A DNA stretch of 64,000 bases, from the NCBI RefSeq assembly GCF_003344785.1, contig NZ_QPMK01000009.1:35451-99450 (forward strand), in the 5' to 3' direction. Position 1 is the first letter of the stretch, and each line of letters opens with the position of its first letter. Below are positions 45,885-55,214 of the stretch, one piece after another. Both the position numbers and the translations under genes were made by a program. Source of the DNA: Thalassococcus profundi. Lineage in GTDB: Bacteria; Pseudomonadota; Alphaproteobacteria; Rhodobacterales; Rhodobacteraceae. Under the pieces are notes generated by a model. The model saw nothing but the letters and a program-made list of their open reading frames with translations. It was not told the DNA's origin and ran no database searches.

Positions 45885-46077
45885 CTTTGCCCACCGCTGT
45901 GGACAGTTCCCGGGGCAAGTTGCAAAGGGAAAGGGAGGCCCGTGGCCCGGCCCTTGGCCTTTCGTGGTGCAAATTATGGCCGAGATCCCTGCGGGCATGA
46001 AATTGCGTCCAATTCAGTCTCCCGCAGCAATCTTCGAGAGACCTCCGCGCCAGAGGTCGGGCGTTGCGGACGGAGTG

Positions 46078-46275
46078 GGCCTTGCACAAGCCGCGCATCG
46101 ACGGGCCGCGGTGCGGCGATCCAACGTGTGAGATGCAGAGCTTTATACCCGCAAATCCGAAAGAGATCAGATCGTTGCGCTTGCGGCAGACATATCGCCG
46201 TGCCGGGGGGCGGCCCGGCGATGCGCGGCGGCCTTCGGCCTTGATTCCGCGCGGGCAAGTTCCGCGGAGGTCTCG
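46078..46275 (+). repeat. intergenic repeat, family 2, copy 2
   Basis: About 200 nt aligned by eye with the complement of 27490-27690. Shared blocks are AAGCCGCGC(A/G)TCG, GCTTTATACC, the hairpin ATCGCCGTGCC-N7-GGCCCGGCGAT (one mismatch), GCGCGGCGGCC and TTCCGCG, in the same order. Confidence 0.65.
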
Positions 46276-46320
46276 AAGCTGACATTGCGCTCCGAGCCCC
46301 TTGCGCTCATTTGCACCGCG

Positions 46321-46351
46321 AAATGCAAAGGGCGGCACCTGGCCGCCCCTT
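46321..46351 (-). terminator. terminator of metK
   Basis: Minus strand: GGGGCGGC, loop CAGGT, GCCGCCC, then TTTGCATTT, about 20 nt after the metK stop. Confidence 0.65.
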
Positions 46352-46371
46352 CCACTCCGAAAGACTGTGGC

Positions 46372-47553
46372 TCAGACTTCCTTCTTCAGCGCCTCGGCCA
46401 GGTCGGTGCGTTCCCAGCTGAAGCCGCCGTCCTCTTCGGGCGCGCGACCGAAATGGCCGTAGGCCGCGGTACGTTCGTAGATCGGCTTGTTGAGGTCGAG
46501 GTGCGTGCGGATGCCGCGCGGGGTGAGGTCGATGACCTTGGGAATGGCACGTTCGATGGCAGCGGCGTCCACCTCTCCGGTGCCGTGGGTGTCGGCATAG
46601 ATCGACAGCGGCTTGGCCACGCCGATGGCATAGGAAAGCTGGATCGTGCAGCGCTCGGCCATGCCTGCCGCCACGACGTTCTTGGCGAGGTAGCGCGCCA
46701 CATAGGCCGCCGAGCGGTCGACCTTGGTCGGGTCCTTGCCCGAGAAGGCGCCGCCGCCATGCGGTGCAGCGCCGCCATAGGTGTCGACAATGATCTTGCG
46801 GCCCGTCAGGCCCGCGTCGCCGTCGGGTCCGCCGATGACGAAGGTCCCCGTGGGGTTCACCCACCATTCAGTATCGCCGTCGATCCAGCCGTCGGGCAGT
46901 ATCTCGCGGATGTAGGGCTCCACGATGGCGCGGATGTCGTCGCTGGTCTGGCGTTCGTCGGCATGCTGGGTCGACAGGACGATCTGGGACACGCCCACCG
47001 GCTTGCCGTTCTCGTACCGGACCGACAACTGAGACTTGGCATCCGGGCGCAGGAGCGGTTCGGTTCCGTCCTTGCGGACCTCGGCCAGGCGCTTGAGGAT
47101 GGCATGCGAAAACAGGATCGGTGCCGGCATCAGCGCATCGGTTTCGTTGGTGGCATAGCCGAACATGATGCCCTGGTCGCCGGCGCCTTCGTCGCGATTT
47201 CCGCCGCCGGTCACGCCCTGTGCGATATGGGCGGATTGTTCGTGCAGCAGGTTGCTGATCTCACAGGTCTTCCAATGGAACTTGTCCTGCTCGTAGCCGA
47301 TATCGCGGATACAGGCGCGGGCGATGTCGGGGATCTTGGCCATGTACTTTTCGAGCGTCGCCTGATCGGACAGACCGACCTCGCCGCCGATCACCACGCG
47401 GTTGGTGGTGGCAAACGTCTCGCAAGCGACGCGGGCCAGCGGATCCTCGGACAGGAAAGCGTCGAGAATGGCATCGGAAATCCGGTCGCAGACCTTATCC
47501 GGGTGGCCCTCGGAAACGGATTCCGAGGTGAAAATATAGTCTTTACGAGACAT
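46372..47553 (-). CDS. metK: S-adenosylmethionine synthase
   Basis: Enzyme of 393 residues that makes SAM from ATP and methionine. [14 protein letters not shown] with the active-site histidine starts the protein, [12 protein letters not shown] is signature 1 (near 129) and [16 protein letters not shown] (near 280) holds signature 2. The 5' leader carries a SAM/SAH riboswitch whose 3' part covers the ribosome binding site, so translation should fall when SAM is plentiful. A terminator follows. The usual follower trmB lies 3.8 kb on. Confidence 0.97.
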   Translation of the reverse strand: MSRKDYIFTSESVSEGHPDKVCDRISDAILDAFLSEDPLARVACETFATTNRVVIGGEVGLSDQATLEKYMAKIPDIARACIRDIGYEQDKFHWKTCEISNLLHEQSAHIAQGVTGGGNRDEGAGDQGIMFGYATNETDALMPAPILFSHAILKRLAEVRKDGTEPLLRPDAKSQLSVRYENGKPVGVSQIVLSTQHADERQTSDDIRAIVEPYIREILPDGWIDGDTEWWVNPTGTFVIGGPDGDAGLTGRKIIVDTYGGAAPHGGGAFSGKDPTKVDRSAAYVARYLAKNVVAAGMAERCTIQLSYAIGVAKPLSIYADTHGTGEVDAAAIERAIPKVIDLTPRGIRTHLDLNKPIYERTAAYGHFGRAPEEDGGFSWERTDLAEALKKEV

Positions 47554-47558
47554 GATAA

Positions 47559-47603
47559 CGCTCCATTGGGTTCGCCCGCCACGCCAGGAAGCCGTTGTGG
47601 CAG
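47559..47603 (-). promoter_or_regulatory. SAM/SAH riboswitch controlling metK
   Basis: The minus-strand leader reads GCCAC, AACGGCTTCCTGGC, GTGGC, a short linker, then AATGGAGCG ending 5 nt before the metK ATG. P1 is GCCAC/GTGGC extended by wobble pairs, and the loop GCTTCC can pair with GGAGC, which is the ribosome binding site. This matches the known SAM/SAH class of Rhodobacterales metK leaders almost base for base in the core. Confidence 0.93.
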
Positions 47604-47644
47604 GGATTGAATAGCGGACTGCGTACGCTGCGTCGCAGCTTAGG

Positions 47645-49135
47645 TCAATCGGTATTCGGCGGGCGCCGCCGGCGCGTGATCACCGCCGCTGCGGCCAGCA
47701 TAGCGATCAGCGCGAAGGCCGGCAGATCGCCGGTGCGCGCATAGATCGTCGGCGGCAGCGGCGGCGGCAGGGGGTGGTCGAGCTTTCCCGCGACCCCAAG
47801 CGGCAGCGAGGCCAGCACCCGTCCACCGCCGTCGATCACCGCCGAGACGCCGGTGTTTGCAGACCGCAGCATCGGCAGGCCCTGCTCGATCGCGCGGATG
47901 CGGGCCTGCACAAGGTGCTGGTACGGACCCGACCAGGTGCCAAACCAGGCGTCGTTGGTGATCTGCAGGAGCATATCCGGACGCTCGGGCGCGGTGCCCA
48001 CATCCTGCGGAAACACCGCCTCGTAACAAATGAGCGGCAACGCCCGGCCAAGCGGTCCGAGGTCCAGCAGCGCGGGCCCCGGTCCGGCCGCATAGCCGCC
48101 CTCCGCGCGCGTGGCGAGGCCGAAGATGTTGAACCGTGCAAAGACACTGGCCATCGGCATGTATTCCCCGAAGGGCACCAGGTGATGCTTGTCGTAATAC
48201 TGATAGACCTCGGTGCCCGGCTGCACCGCCACCAGGGAATTATAATAATTCCCCGCCTCTTCACGCTGCACGCCCACGACCACAGGCACCGGACCGGCGG
48301 CGTCGCGGATCACGGCCAGCGCCTCGCCGGCATTAGCGAGCAGCATCGGCAGCGCGGTTTCGGACCAGACGACCAGATCGGCGGGCGGCCCCGCCGCGGT
48401 GAGATCCACTTGCCGGTTGAAGAACACCGGGATCATGTCGCGGCGCCATTTCTCCTGCTGGGGGGCATTGGGCTGGATCAGCCGCACCACGGGACGGTCG
48501 GCAAGGTCCTGCGGAGCGGGCTTGATCAGTGCGCCGCCGCCGATCAGACCCGCCACGAGCGCCGCGGCACCGGCCCCGAACCCCAGATTGCGCCGCCGCA
48601 GCGCCTGCACAACAAGCACCGCGACACCGGCGGTGAGCAGGCTCAGGCCATGCGGGCCGACGACCGAGACCCACTGGATAGCGTTGGTAGGCGCCCACAC
48701 ATAGGGCAGCAGCGCCCAGGGAAACCCGGTGAGGACGTAGGTCCGCATCAGCTCGGCCCCGGCGAAGAACGGGATCAGCGCCCAAAGCCGCCCCGTCCGC
48801 GCCGTGGCCCAGAAGGCCAGCGCCCAGAACAACGCGAGTCCGCCCGCCAGACCGACGACGGCAAAGGGCGCCATCCAGCCGGTGGCGGCGGCGTCGATCT
48901 GGAAGGGCTCGTAGATCCAGCTGAGCGCCAGTGCGAAGTAGCCAAGGCCGAAGCCCCAGCCGATACCGGCACCGCTGTGCGCCGGCATGTGCCGGTCGAG
49001 CAGCCAGACACCCGCCACCAGCCCGCAGAGCGCCACGGGCCAGAGGTCGAAGGGCGCCTGACCCAAAGCGAAGAGGGCCCCTGCCCCGATGGCCAGGGGC
49101 AGCCGGGCATACGGCCCGATGACAGTGTCACGCAC
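47645..49135 (-). CDS. lnt: apolipoprotein N-acyltransferase
   Basis: Inner-membrane enzyme of 496 residues that adds the third acyl chain to lipoproteins. About six N-terminal helices precede a nitrilase-like periplasmic domain with catalytic Glu in VWSETALP, Lys in [13 protein letters not shown] and Cys in [10 protein letters not shown] final helix and Arg-rich tail close the protein. The start is GTG 49135, overlapping the corC-like stop by 8 nt. Its stop lies about 40 nt before the metK riboswitch. Confidence 0.95.
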   Translation of the reverse strand: MRDTVIGPYARLPLAIGAGALFALGQAPFDLWPVALCGLVAGVWLLDRHMPAHSGAGIGWGFGLGYFALALSWIYEPFQIDAAATGWMAPFAVVGLAGGLALFWALAFWATARTGRLWALIPFFAGAELMRTYVLTGFPWALLPYVWAPTNAIQWVSVVGPHGLSLLTAGVAVLVVQALRRRNLGFGAGAAALVAGLIGGGALIKPAPQDLADRPVVRLIQPNAPQQEKWRRDMIPVFFNRQVDLTAAGPPADLVVWSETALPMLLANAGEALAVIRDAAGPVPVVVGVQREEAGNYYNSLVAVQPGTEVYQYYDKHHLVPFGEYMPMASVFARFNIFGLATRAEGGYAAGPGPALLDLGPLGRALPLICYEAVFPQDVGTAPERPDMLLQITNDAWFGTWSGPYQHLVQARIRAIEQGLPMLRSANTGVSAVIDGGGRVLASLPLGVAGKLDHPLPPPLPPTIYARTGDLPAFALIAMLAAAAVITRRRRPPNTD

Positions 49136-50105
49136 GGCCGGAGCCGGTATGCTCTGCTGCCGTGGCGGGGTCCGTGCGTGTGGCGGGCTGCTTGGCAGAG
49201 GCGGCGGCTGCCGCGGTGCCGGGGCTGCCGGGCATGCGCACGCGCACCCGCTTGATCCGCCGCGGATCGGCGTCGACCACTTCGAATTCCACGCCGGAGG
49301 GATGCGGCACCATCTCGCCGCGAGCGGGCACGTGACCGGCCAGCATGAAGATCAGACCGCCCAGCGTGTCGATCTCTTCACCGTCGATCTCGTCGTCGTC
49401 GGTCAGCTCGAGCCCAATCTCGGCCTCGAAATCCTCGAGCGGGGTCTTGGCCTGCGCCAGGTAGCAGCCGGATTTCTCGCGGGTCCAGAAGGTGCCTTCG
49501 TCGGTGTCGTGCTCGTCCTCGATCTCGCCGATGACCTGTTCGATCAGGTCCTCGATCGTGACGAGCCCGTCGACGCCGCCGTATTCGTCGATCACCAGAG
49601 CCATGTGGCGGCGTTCGGTCTGCATCTTGGTGAGCAGCACGCCGATCGGCATCGAGGGCGGCACGAAGAGCAGCGGGCGCAGCATCTTCTTGAGGCTGAA
49701 CCGGGCGCCCGAGCCGTTGAACCCGTGCATCAGCGCGAAATCCTTGAGATGCGCCATGCCGACGGGCGTGTCGAGCGTGCCGGAATAAACCGGCAGCCGG
49801 GTGAGACCGCTTTCGCGGAAGATCTTCACCAGATCCTCCTTTGAGATGGTGTCGGGCACCGAGATGATGTCGGCGCGCGGGATCGACACGTCCTCGACCC
49901 GCATGCGGCGCAGATTGATCATCCCGTGGGTCAGGCGCGGCGCCTGGGCCGAAGATTGCCCGTTGCTGGCTTCTTCGGGGGTATCGGAGCCGCCAAAGGC
50001 CGCGGCGATGCGGCGGAAAAATCCGCTCTGTTCGGGGTGGTCTTCGTGTTCTTCCGTCTTCTGCGCGCTGTGCGCCGCGTTAGACGAGCCGTCGGTATCG
50101 CCCAT
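49128..50105 (-). CDS. CorC/HlyC-type CBS-domain protein
   Basis: Cytoplasmic protein of 325 residues with a variable charged N-terminus, two CBS domains (about 65-200, with DVSIPRADIISV and VIDEYGGVDGLVTIEDLIE) and a C-terminal CorC_HlyC domain (about 215-295). It has no membrane segment, as is usual for the corC next to ybeY and lnt. Members are linked to magnesium and cobalt handling. An Ala/Thr-rich tail ends the protein. Confidence 0.9.
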   Translation of the reverse strand: MGDTDGSSNAAHSAQKTEEHEDHPEQSGFFRRIAAAFGGSDTPEEASNGQSSAQAPRLTHGMINLRRMRVEDVSIPRADIISVPDTISKEDLVKIFRESGLTRLPVYSGTLDTPVGMAHLKDFALMHGFNGSGARFSLKKMLRPLLFVPPSMPIGVLLTKMQTERRHMALVIDEYGGVDGLVTIEDLIEQVIGEIEDEHDTDEGTFWTREKSGCYLAQAKTPLEDFEAEIGLELTDDDEIDGEEIDTLGGLIFMLAGHVPARGEMVPHPSGVEFEVVDADPRRIKRVRVRMPGSPGTAAAAASAKQPATRTDPATAAEHTGSGRA

Positions 50106-50117
50106 TGTTCCTATCTC

Positions 50118-50642
50118 TCAGAGGGCCTGCGGCCCGGTCATTTCAATATATGGGTCAGGCAGACCCAGTTTGCCAAGTATGGCAACCTCGTTGCGTTCCA
50201 TCAACGTGGCATCGACATCACTGATATGGTCATATCCCAGCAGATGTAACACCCCGTGGACGATCAAATGCGTCACGTGCTCTTCTGGGCGCTTTCCCGC
50301 CACCGATGCCTCGCGCAGGCAGGTGTTCAGGGCGATGGCGATGTCACCCAGGGTTTCGGGTTCCTCCTCGGTCCCTGGCGGGACCTCCTCGGGCGCGCCG
50401 CCCGGCCGGTCGGAGCCCAGGTCGAAGGCGGGCCAGCTCAGAACGTTGGTGGGCTGCGGCTTGCCGCGGAAATCGGCGTTGAGTGCCGCGATGCGGTCGT
50501 CGTCGCAGGCGAGTACCGCGATTTCATAGCGAGCAGGGTCGAGACCCAGGTGCCGCAGCGTCGAAGTGGCGGCGGTTTCGGCCAGGGATGCGATGTCGAG
50601 CGCCTGCCAGCCCGCATCCTCGACAATGGTTTCGGTCAGCAT
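50118..50642 (-). CDS. ybeY: rRNA maturation endoribonuclease YbeY
   Basis: Zinc-dependent RNase of 174 residues needed for 16S rRNA 3' end maturation and ribosome quality control. The metal motif HGVLHLLGYDH (H-x3-H-x5-H) is near 127, and the conserved NVLSWPA strand near 66. It lies 12 nt before the corC-like gene and after phoH, the usual order. Confidence 0.95.
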   Translation of the reverse strand: MLTETIVEDAGWQALDIASLAETAATSTLRHLGLDPARYEIAVLACDDDRIAALNADFRGKPQPTNVLSWPAFDLGSDRPGGAPEEVPPGTEEEPETLGDIAIALNTCLREASVAGKRPEEHVTHLIVHGVLHLLGYDHISDVDATLMERNEVAILGKLGLPDPYIEMTGPQAL

Positions 50643-50650
50643 CGCATGTT

Positions 50651-50699
50651 CTCGGGGGCGCTGCCCCCGAACCCCCGGAGTTTATCGGCAAGATGAAGC
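50651..50699 (-). repeat. intergenic hairpin repeat, family 1, copy D
   Basis: On the minus strand CTTCATCTTGCCGATAAACT then a GGGGG-CAGCG-CCCCC hairpin. It starts 13 nt after the phoH stop, in the phoH direction, matching the placement of copy A. Confidence 0.7.
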
Positions 50700-50711
50700 A
50701 CGGGATCCGGC

Positions 50712-51698
50712 CTAGACGCCGCCGTCTTTTTCATAGGCCTCGATGATCGCAGCGACCAGCGGGTGGCGCACCACGTCGCGGGCGGTGAAGTAGTTGAAGC
50801 TGATCTTGGGGATCTGGCCCAGCAGCCGTTCCGCATCCGAGAGGCCCGAGGGCACACCGCGCGGCAGGTCGATCTGGGTCCGGTCGCCGGTGATGACCAT
50901 GCGCGACCCTTCGCCCAGGCGCGTGAGGAACATCTTCATTTGCATCGATGTAGCGTTCTGCGCCTCGTCCAGCACCACGAAGGCATTGCTGAGCGTGCGG
51001 CCGCGCATGAAGGCCAGCGGTGCGATCTCGACGGTCTTTTCCTCGATCATCTTGGCCAGCTGCTTGCCGGGCAGGAAATCGTTCAGCGCGTCGTAGAGCG
51101 GCTGCATGTAGGGGTCGACCTTGTCCTTCATGTCGCCGGGCAGGTAGCCCAGTTTCTCGCCCGCCTCGACCGCCGGGCGGCTGAGGATGATCTTGTCGAC
51201 CTGGCCGGTGATGAACATGTTCACCCCCACCGCCACGGCAAGATAGGTCTTGCCGGTCCCCGCCGGGCCGATGCCGAAGGCGAGCTCGTTCTGGTAAAGC
51301 GACCGGACATAGGCCTTCTGCGCGTCGGTGCGCGGTTCCACCAGCTTCTTGCGGGTCTTGATCTCGACCTTGCCGCCCTGGAACATCTCGAGCTGCGCAT
51401 CGGGGCCAGGCGTGTCGCTGTTCATGCGGAATTCGCGGTCGATGTCGCCCTGATCGACCGGCCGCCCCTGTTCGAGCCGCGCATAGAGCGCCTGCAGCAC
51501 CTCGGTCGCCTCGGCCCGCGCGGCGGCATCGCCGTAGACCGCCAGCAGGTTGCCGCGGCGCAGGATCTGTACTCCCAGGCGGGTCTCGATTTCGGTGAGG
51601 TTGCGGTCAAATTCACCGCAGAGTTCGATCAGCAAGCGGTTGTCGGGAAATTCGATGAGAGCTTCGGCGGCGGGCGGGCTCTGGGTGCCTGTTATCAC
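50712..51698 (-). CDS. phoH: PhoH family ATPase
   Basis: Predicted ATPase/RNA-linked protein of 328 residues. The P-loop is GPAGTGKTYLAV near 139, followed by SRPAVEAGEKLGYLPGD and VVLDEAQNAT (Walker B) near 240, and GDRTQIDLP near 272. An N-terminal KH-like part precedes them. GTG 51698 is used, with GGAG six nt upstream; there is no good ATG nearby. It heads the phoH-ybeY-corC-lnt row. Confidence 0.93.
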   Translation of the reverse strand: MITGTQSPPAAEALIEFPDNRLLIELCGEFDRNLTEIETRLGVQILRRGNLLAVYGDAAARAEATEVLQALYARLEQGRPVDQGDIDREFRMNSDTPGPDAQLEMFQGGKVEIKTRKKLVEPRTDAQKAYVRSLYQNELAFGIGPAGTGKTYLAVAVGVNMFITGQVDKIILSRPAVEAGEKLGYLPGDMKDKVDPYMQPLYDALNDFLPGKQLAKMIEEKTVEIAPLAFMRGRTLSNAFVVLDEAQNATSMQMKMFLTRLGEGSRMVITGDRTQIDLPRGVPSGLSDAERLLGQIPKISFNYFTARDVVRHPLVAAIIEAYEKDGGV

Positions 51699-51846
51699 GC
51701 ATGTCTCCGATCTGGCGAGTCGTCTTGATGCTGCCTTTTGCAGCCCTCCAAGGCAAGCGGTTCCCGGCGTCAGGCCCCGCGCCACAAGCAAATGGCCGCG
51801 CAGCGGGCAGCTGCGCGGCCATTGCCGAAGTCCATACGTCCGAAGA

Positions 51847-52164
51847 TCAGAGCGGATCGCCGATGATGCTGGTCGAACCCTGCTTGAAATCGCCGGTGGC
51901 GACGGTCGGCGGGGCGGTGCCCGAGCAGACCGGCTTGCCGTACTTGTCGAGACGCGCGGAGAGGTAGCCCTCGACCCCGTCGTCGATGATCCAGTGATCG
52001 CAGCCTACCGGGTCGACCCAGATGCCGGCGCGCATGCCGCTTAGGTCGTCGCGGTCGAAGAAGTTGCGGTCTTGGCTCTTGTCCGGGCCGATCGGGATGT
52101 CCGGCGAACAGGCCGCCACACCGGCAATCAGGGGCAGGACCAGAAGCGTTCTTGCAAATGTCAT
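51847..52164 (-). CDS. small lipoprotein with GIWVDPxGCxHW domain
   Basis: Predicted lipoprotein of 105 residues: signal with lipobox GVAAC (about 15-19), then a short Asp-rich linker and the block AGIWVDPVGCDHWIIDDGVEGY (quoted in part) ending in GKPVC. The same block occurs in the OmpA-like protein encoded 13 nt upstream, so the two form a paralogous-domain pair. Two cysteines in the block could form a disulfide. Function unknown. Confidence 0.75.
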   Translation of the reverse strand: MTFARTLLVLPLIAGVAACSPDIPIGPDKSQDRNFFDRDDLSGMRAGIWVDPVGCDHWIIDDGVEGYLSARLDKYGKPVCSGTAPPTVATGDFKQGSTSIIGDPL

Positions 52165-52177
52165 GTTCCGGGTCCCC

Positions 52178-52789
52178 TCAGCGGATGCAGATGATTTCGA
52201 CGCGGCGGTTCTTGGCCATGCCGGTCGCGGTTGCGTTGGAGGCCGCGGGCATGCGTTCGCCGAAGCCGCGGATGTCGACGATGTTGGCGCCGATGGACCG
52301 GCCCACGGCCGCGACCGCGTTGGCGCGGTTGTAGCTCAGGCGCATGTTGTATTCGTCGCTCGCGCGGCTGTCGGTGTGGCCCGCGATCACGTAGGCGGTG
52401 GCCGAGGCGGAGCGGAAGAATTCCGCCAGCTTGGCGCGGCCAGCGTGGGAGATGTGGAACTTGTCGGTGGCGAAGAACTGGTCGGTGTTCATCACGCCGC
52501 AGACATTCGAGCGCCGGCAGACCGGGATGCCCTTGCGGGTGACATGCGGCGTCATGTAGCCCTCCACGCCGTCGTCCATCACCCAGTGCTCGCAGCCATC
52601 GGGATCGACCCAGATGCCGGGAATGTACCGCTCACCGCGGATGGTGCGGGTGTTCTGCGTGGAAATGAACGGCACAGATGCGCCCGCCTCGTCCGCCTGC
52701 GCGGCGCTGGTGGCAGCCAGTCCCGCTCCGGTGGCCAACACCGCGGCGACTGCCACGGCGCTGATGGCTTTGGTAAAGAAATTCGCCAC
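52178..52789 (-). CDS. OmpA-family protein with GIWVDPxGCxHW domain
   Basis: Predicted exported protein of 203 residues with a Sec signal peptide (about 1-32). The N-terminal part contains IPGIWVDPDGCEHWVMDD, shared with the lipoprotein downstream. The C-terminal OmpA/peptidoglycan-binding domain has AGHTDSRASDEYNMRLSYNR and ends KNRRVEIICIR, so it probably holds the outer membrane to the cell wall. Start GTG 52789 (ACAAAGG upstream). A TATAGT -10 box lies at 52866-52861. Confidence 0.85.
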   Translation of the reverse strand: MANFFTKAISAVAVAAVLATGAGLAATSAAQADEAGASVPFISTQNTRTIRGERYIPGIWVDPDGCEHWVMDDGVEGYMTPHVTRKGIPVCRRSNVCGVMNTDQFFATDKFHISHAGRAKLAEFFRSASATAYVIAGHTDSRASDEYNMRLSYNRANAVAAVGRSIGANIVDIRGFGERMPAASNATATGMAKNRRVEIICIR

Positions 52790-53300
52790 AGCCTTTGTCC
52801 CTTTTATTGTTTCTTCCCCCAGCCCGGCAGCATGGATTCGTGCCGCAAGCAGGCAAACTCACTATAAACAACACCTTAGCAAACAAAACCGATGTGTGAA
52901 GCGAAAACCTTTGGGAATGGCGGTTATTTGGACCGGCATGCGGCACCTGGCGCAGACGCAAGGATGGCCACGAAACAAGGGCCGGCCGCGGACCGAAACC
53001 GGACGGTACAGAGGCGGTGCGTACCCCCGGCCGGACAGACGGTGAAAGAATGCCTGACGACGACGCCTTTGCAGCCATTCACAGGGTCCGAAGACGACGC
53101 CTTGTGACTGTTCCAGTAAAGACGACAATGTCCGGTCTTTGGGGTGACTGTTCCCAAACCGGAACCCAAAGGTTAAATTTCTATGAACGCGGCCGAATTG
53201 TGGCTATTTTGAGGCATCACTGGCCGGAGTGCATGCTGGCCAAGACGGCGCCCGGTGATTCGTCATTAAAGATTAACCCCTCAGCCCAAGAGGCCTGCTC
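52790..53300. other. 511-nt gap between divergent genes
   Basis: Holds the promoter of the OmpA-like gene and presumably that of the His-rich protein. A direct repeat, GACGACGCCTT, occurs twice near 53055-53105. No gene is supported. Confidence 0.5.
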
Positions 53301-53654
53301 ATGAAAACTTCCATCGTAATTGCGGCCTTCGCGGCGGCACTCGCCAGCCCGGTCTGGGCGCATGGCGCGAACAACACCCACCATCATCCCCATCTCGACC
53401 GGCCACACGTCCATGAACGGACGGTGATCGAAGTGAGCTGCTTCCGCGGTCCGTGGAAGGACGTGATCTGGGACCGTCCGAATTCCAACTTCGTCGACAG
53501 CCTGGTGAACGCCGGTTACACCTTCGAAACCGCCCATGCCATCGCCGAGCGGGTGTGCCGCGACGACCGTCTGGTCAACAACCCGGGCGCCCTGAAGGCC
53601 ACGATGGAGCGGATTTTCCACGACGCGGCCTCGCACCGGAACAAGAACCACTAG
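53301..53654 (+). CDS. small exported His-rich protein, function unknown
   Basis: Protein of 117 residues with a Sec signal peptide (about 1-20, AHGAN). The mature N-terminus is histidine-rich (HHHPHLDRPHVH), which could bind a metal, and two cysteines follow. No family is recognised. It converges with miaB. Confidence 0.65.
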   Translation: MKTSIVIAAFAAALASPVWAHGANNTHHHPHLDRPHVHERTVIEVSCFRGPWKDVIWDRPNSNFVDSLVNAGYTFETAHAIAERVCRDDRLVNNPGALKATMERIFHDAASHRNKNH

Positions 53655-53769
53655 GGCGTTCAACGTAAAACGGGATGCATCACCGAACGCGTTAAAATCC
53701 TTGATGTCAGGCAGCGACACGTGATCCGGATTTCACGCGGAATGCATTAAGCTCAAGCCGCAGGCGTTT

Positions 53770-55089
53770 TCAGACCAGAACGCCTGCCAGCGAATTGGCA
53801 CCGCTTTCGACGATCTTCACCTGGCGCAGGTCGCCGGGTGAAACACCTTTGGCGGTCACATGCACCGCGTGCAGATGGTCGGATTTCCCGACCATCTGAC
53901 CGACCAAGCGGCCGGGCTTTTCGAAGAGCACGCCGACCTCCTGCCCCACCATCGCGTCCTGCGCAGCCCGCTGCTGCCGGGTAATGAGCGCCTGAAGCCG
54001 CTGCAGCCGGTCGTCCTTGACGTCCTCGGGCACCTGCACGCGCTCTGCCGCCGGGGTGCCCGGCCGCGTGGAATATTTGAAGGTATAGGCATAGCCGTAG
54101 CCGACCGCCTCGATCAGGTCGAGCGTGGCCTGGAAATCCGCCTCGGTCTCTTCGGGAAATCCGACGATGAAATCACCCGAAAGCAGGATGTCGGGCCGCG
54201 CCGCGCGCAGCCTCTCGATGCAGCGCAGGTAGCTTTCGGCGGTGTGGCTGCGGTTCATCCGCTTGAGGATGCGGTCGGACCCGGACTGCACTGGCAGATG
54301 CAGGTAGGGCATGAGCTTGGGACAGGTGCCGTGTACCTCGTAAAGGTCGTCGGTCATGTCGTTGGGATGGCTGGTGGTGAAGCGGATGCGCTCCAGCCCG
54401 TCGATGTCATTGAGTGCCCAGATCAGCCGCGCGAGGCTCCAATCGCCGCCCGCCCCCGCGCCGTGGTAGGCGTTGACGTTCTGGCCCAGCAGGGTGATCT
54501 CGCGCACGCCGCGCTCCACCAGGTCGCGCGCCTCGGTCAGGATGCGGTCGGCGGGGCGGCTCACTTCGGCGCCGCGGGTATAGGGCACGACGCAGAAGGC
54601 GCAGAACTTGTCGCAGCCTTCCTGCACGGTCAGAAAGGCGGTCGGTCCACGCGCTGCCTTGGGGCGGCGCTTGAGCGCCTCGAACTTGTCGTCCTCGGGG
54701 AAATCGGTGTCGAGCGCCTTTTCGCCAGCCCGCGTCTTCGCTTCAAGCGCGGGCAGACGGTGGTAACTCTGCGGCCCGACGACCAGATCGACCAGCGGCT
54801 GGCGGCGCATGATCTCTTCGCCCTCGGCCTGGGCCACGCAGCCCGCGACGCCGATCTTGAGGTCGGGCTTGTCGGCCTTGAGAGACTTGTAGCGACCGAG
54901 CTCGGAATAGACCTTTTCGGCGGCCTTCTCGCGGATGTGGCAGGTGTTGAGAAGAATCATGTCGGCATCGTCGGCCCGGTCCGTCGGCACGTAGCCCTGC
55001 CCCCCCAACGCCTCGGCCATGCGCTCGGAATCGTAGACGTTCATCTGGCAGCCGTAGGTCTTGATATAAAGTTTCTTCGGCGCGGTCAT
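53770..55089 (-). CDS. miaB: tRNA-2-methylthio-N6-dimethylallyladenosine synthase
   Basis: Radical-SAM methylthiotransferase of 439 residues that makes ms2i6A37 in tRNA. The N-terminal domain has three cluster cysteines ([24 protein letters not shown]). The radical SAM triplet is in GCDKFCAFC near 162, and the C-terminal TRAM domain ends the protein. ATG 55089 is chosen. In related genomes miaB lies next to phoH; here a lipoprotein/OmpA pair and a His-rich gene lie between them. Confidence 0.95.
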   Translation of the reverse strand: MTAPKKLYIKTYGCQMNVYDSERMAEALGGQGYVPTDRADDADMILLNTCHIREKAAEKVYSELGRYKSLKADKPDLKIGVAGCVAQAEGEEIMRRQPLVDLVVGPQSYHRLPALEAKTRAGEKALDTDFPEDDKFEALKRRPKAARGPTAFLTVQEGCDKFCAFCVVPYTRGAEVSRPADRILTEARDLVERGVREITLLGQNVNAYHGAGAGGDWSLARLIWALNDIDGLERIRFTTSHPNDMTDDLYEVHGTCPKLMPYLHLPVQSGSDRILKRMNRSHTAESYLRCIERLRAARPDILLSGDFIVGFPEETEADFQATLDLIEAVGYGYAYTFKYSTRPGTPAAERVQVPEDVKDDRLQRLQALITRQQRAAQDAMVGQEVGVLFEKPGRLVGQMVGKSDHLHAVHVTAKGVSPGDLRQVKIVESGANSLAGVLV

Positions 55090-55214
55090 GGCGGGCCTCC
55101 GGGTAACGGGTTCAGGCGCTGCCCTTAGCGCAGAAGCGGGGCGTCTTGCAATGCACGAGGAATTCACCGATTTTGCGATAAAACGCGGGGCGGCGCCACC
55201 GCCGCGGCAACGAG

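Larger units (their letters stand above)
45832..46371. other. 540-nt non-coding gap with repeat copy 2
   Basis: No real gene is seen. The left end holds the nhaC terminator, the middle a purine-rich hairpin region, 46078-46275 the second family 2 repeat, and the right end the metK terminator. It separates metK from the nhaC gene. Confidence 0.6.

Noticed and set aside
45853-46300. Open frames of about 100-125 codons on both strands in the metK-nhaC gap
   Set aside because: They run through the family 2 repeat and have Arg/Pro-rich non-protein-like composition.
52790-53300. An 88-codon open frame on the minus strand
   Set aside because: Arg/Cys-rich composition, no ribosome site and position inside a divergent promoter region argue against a gene.
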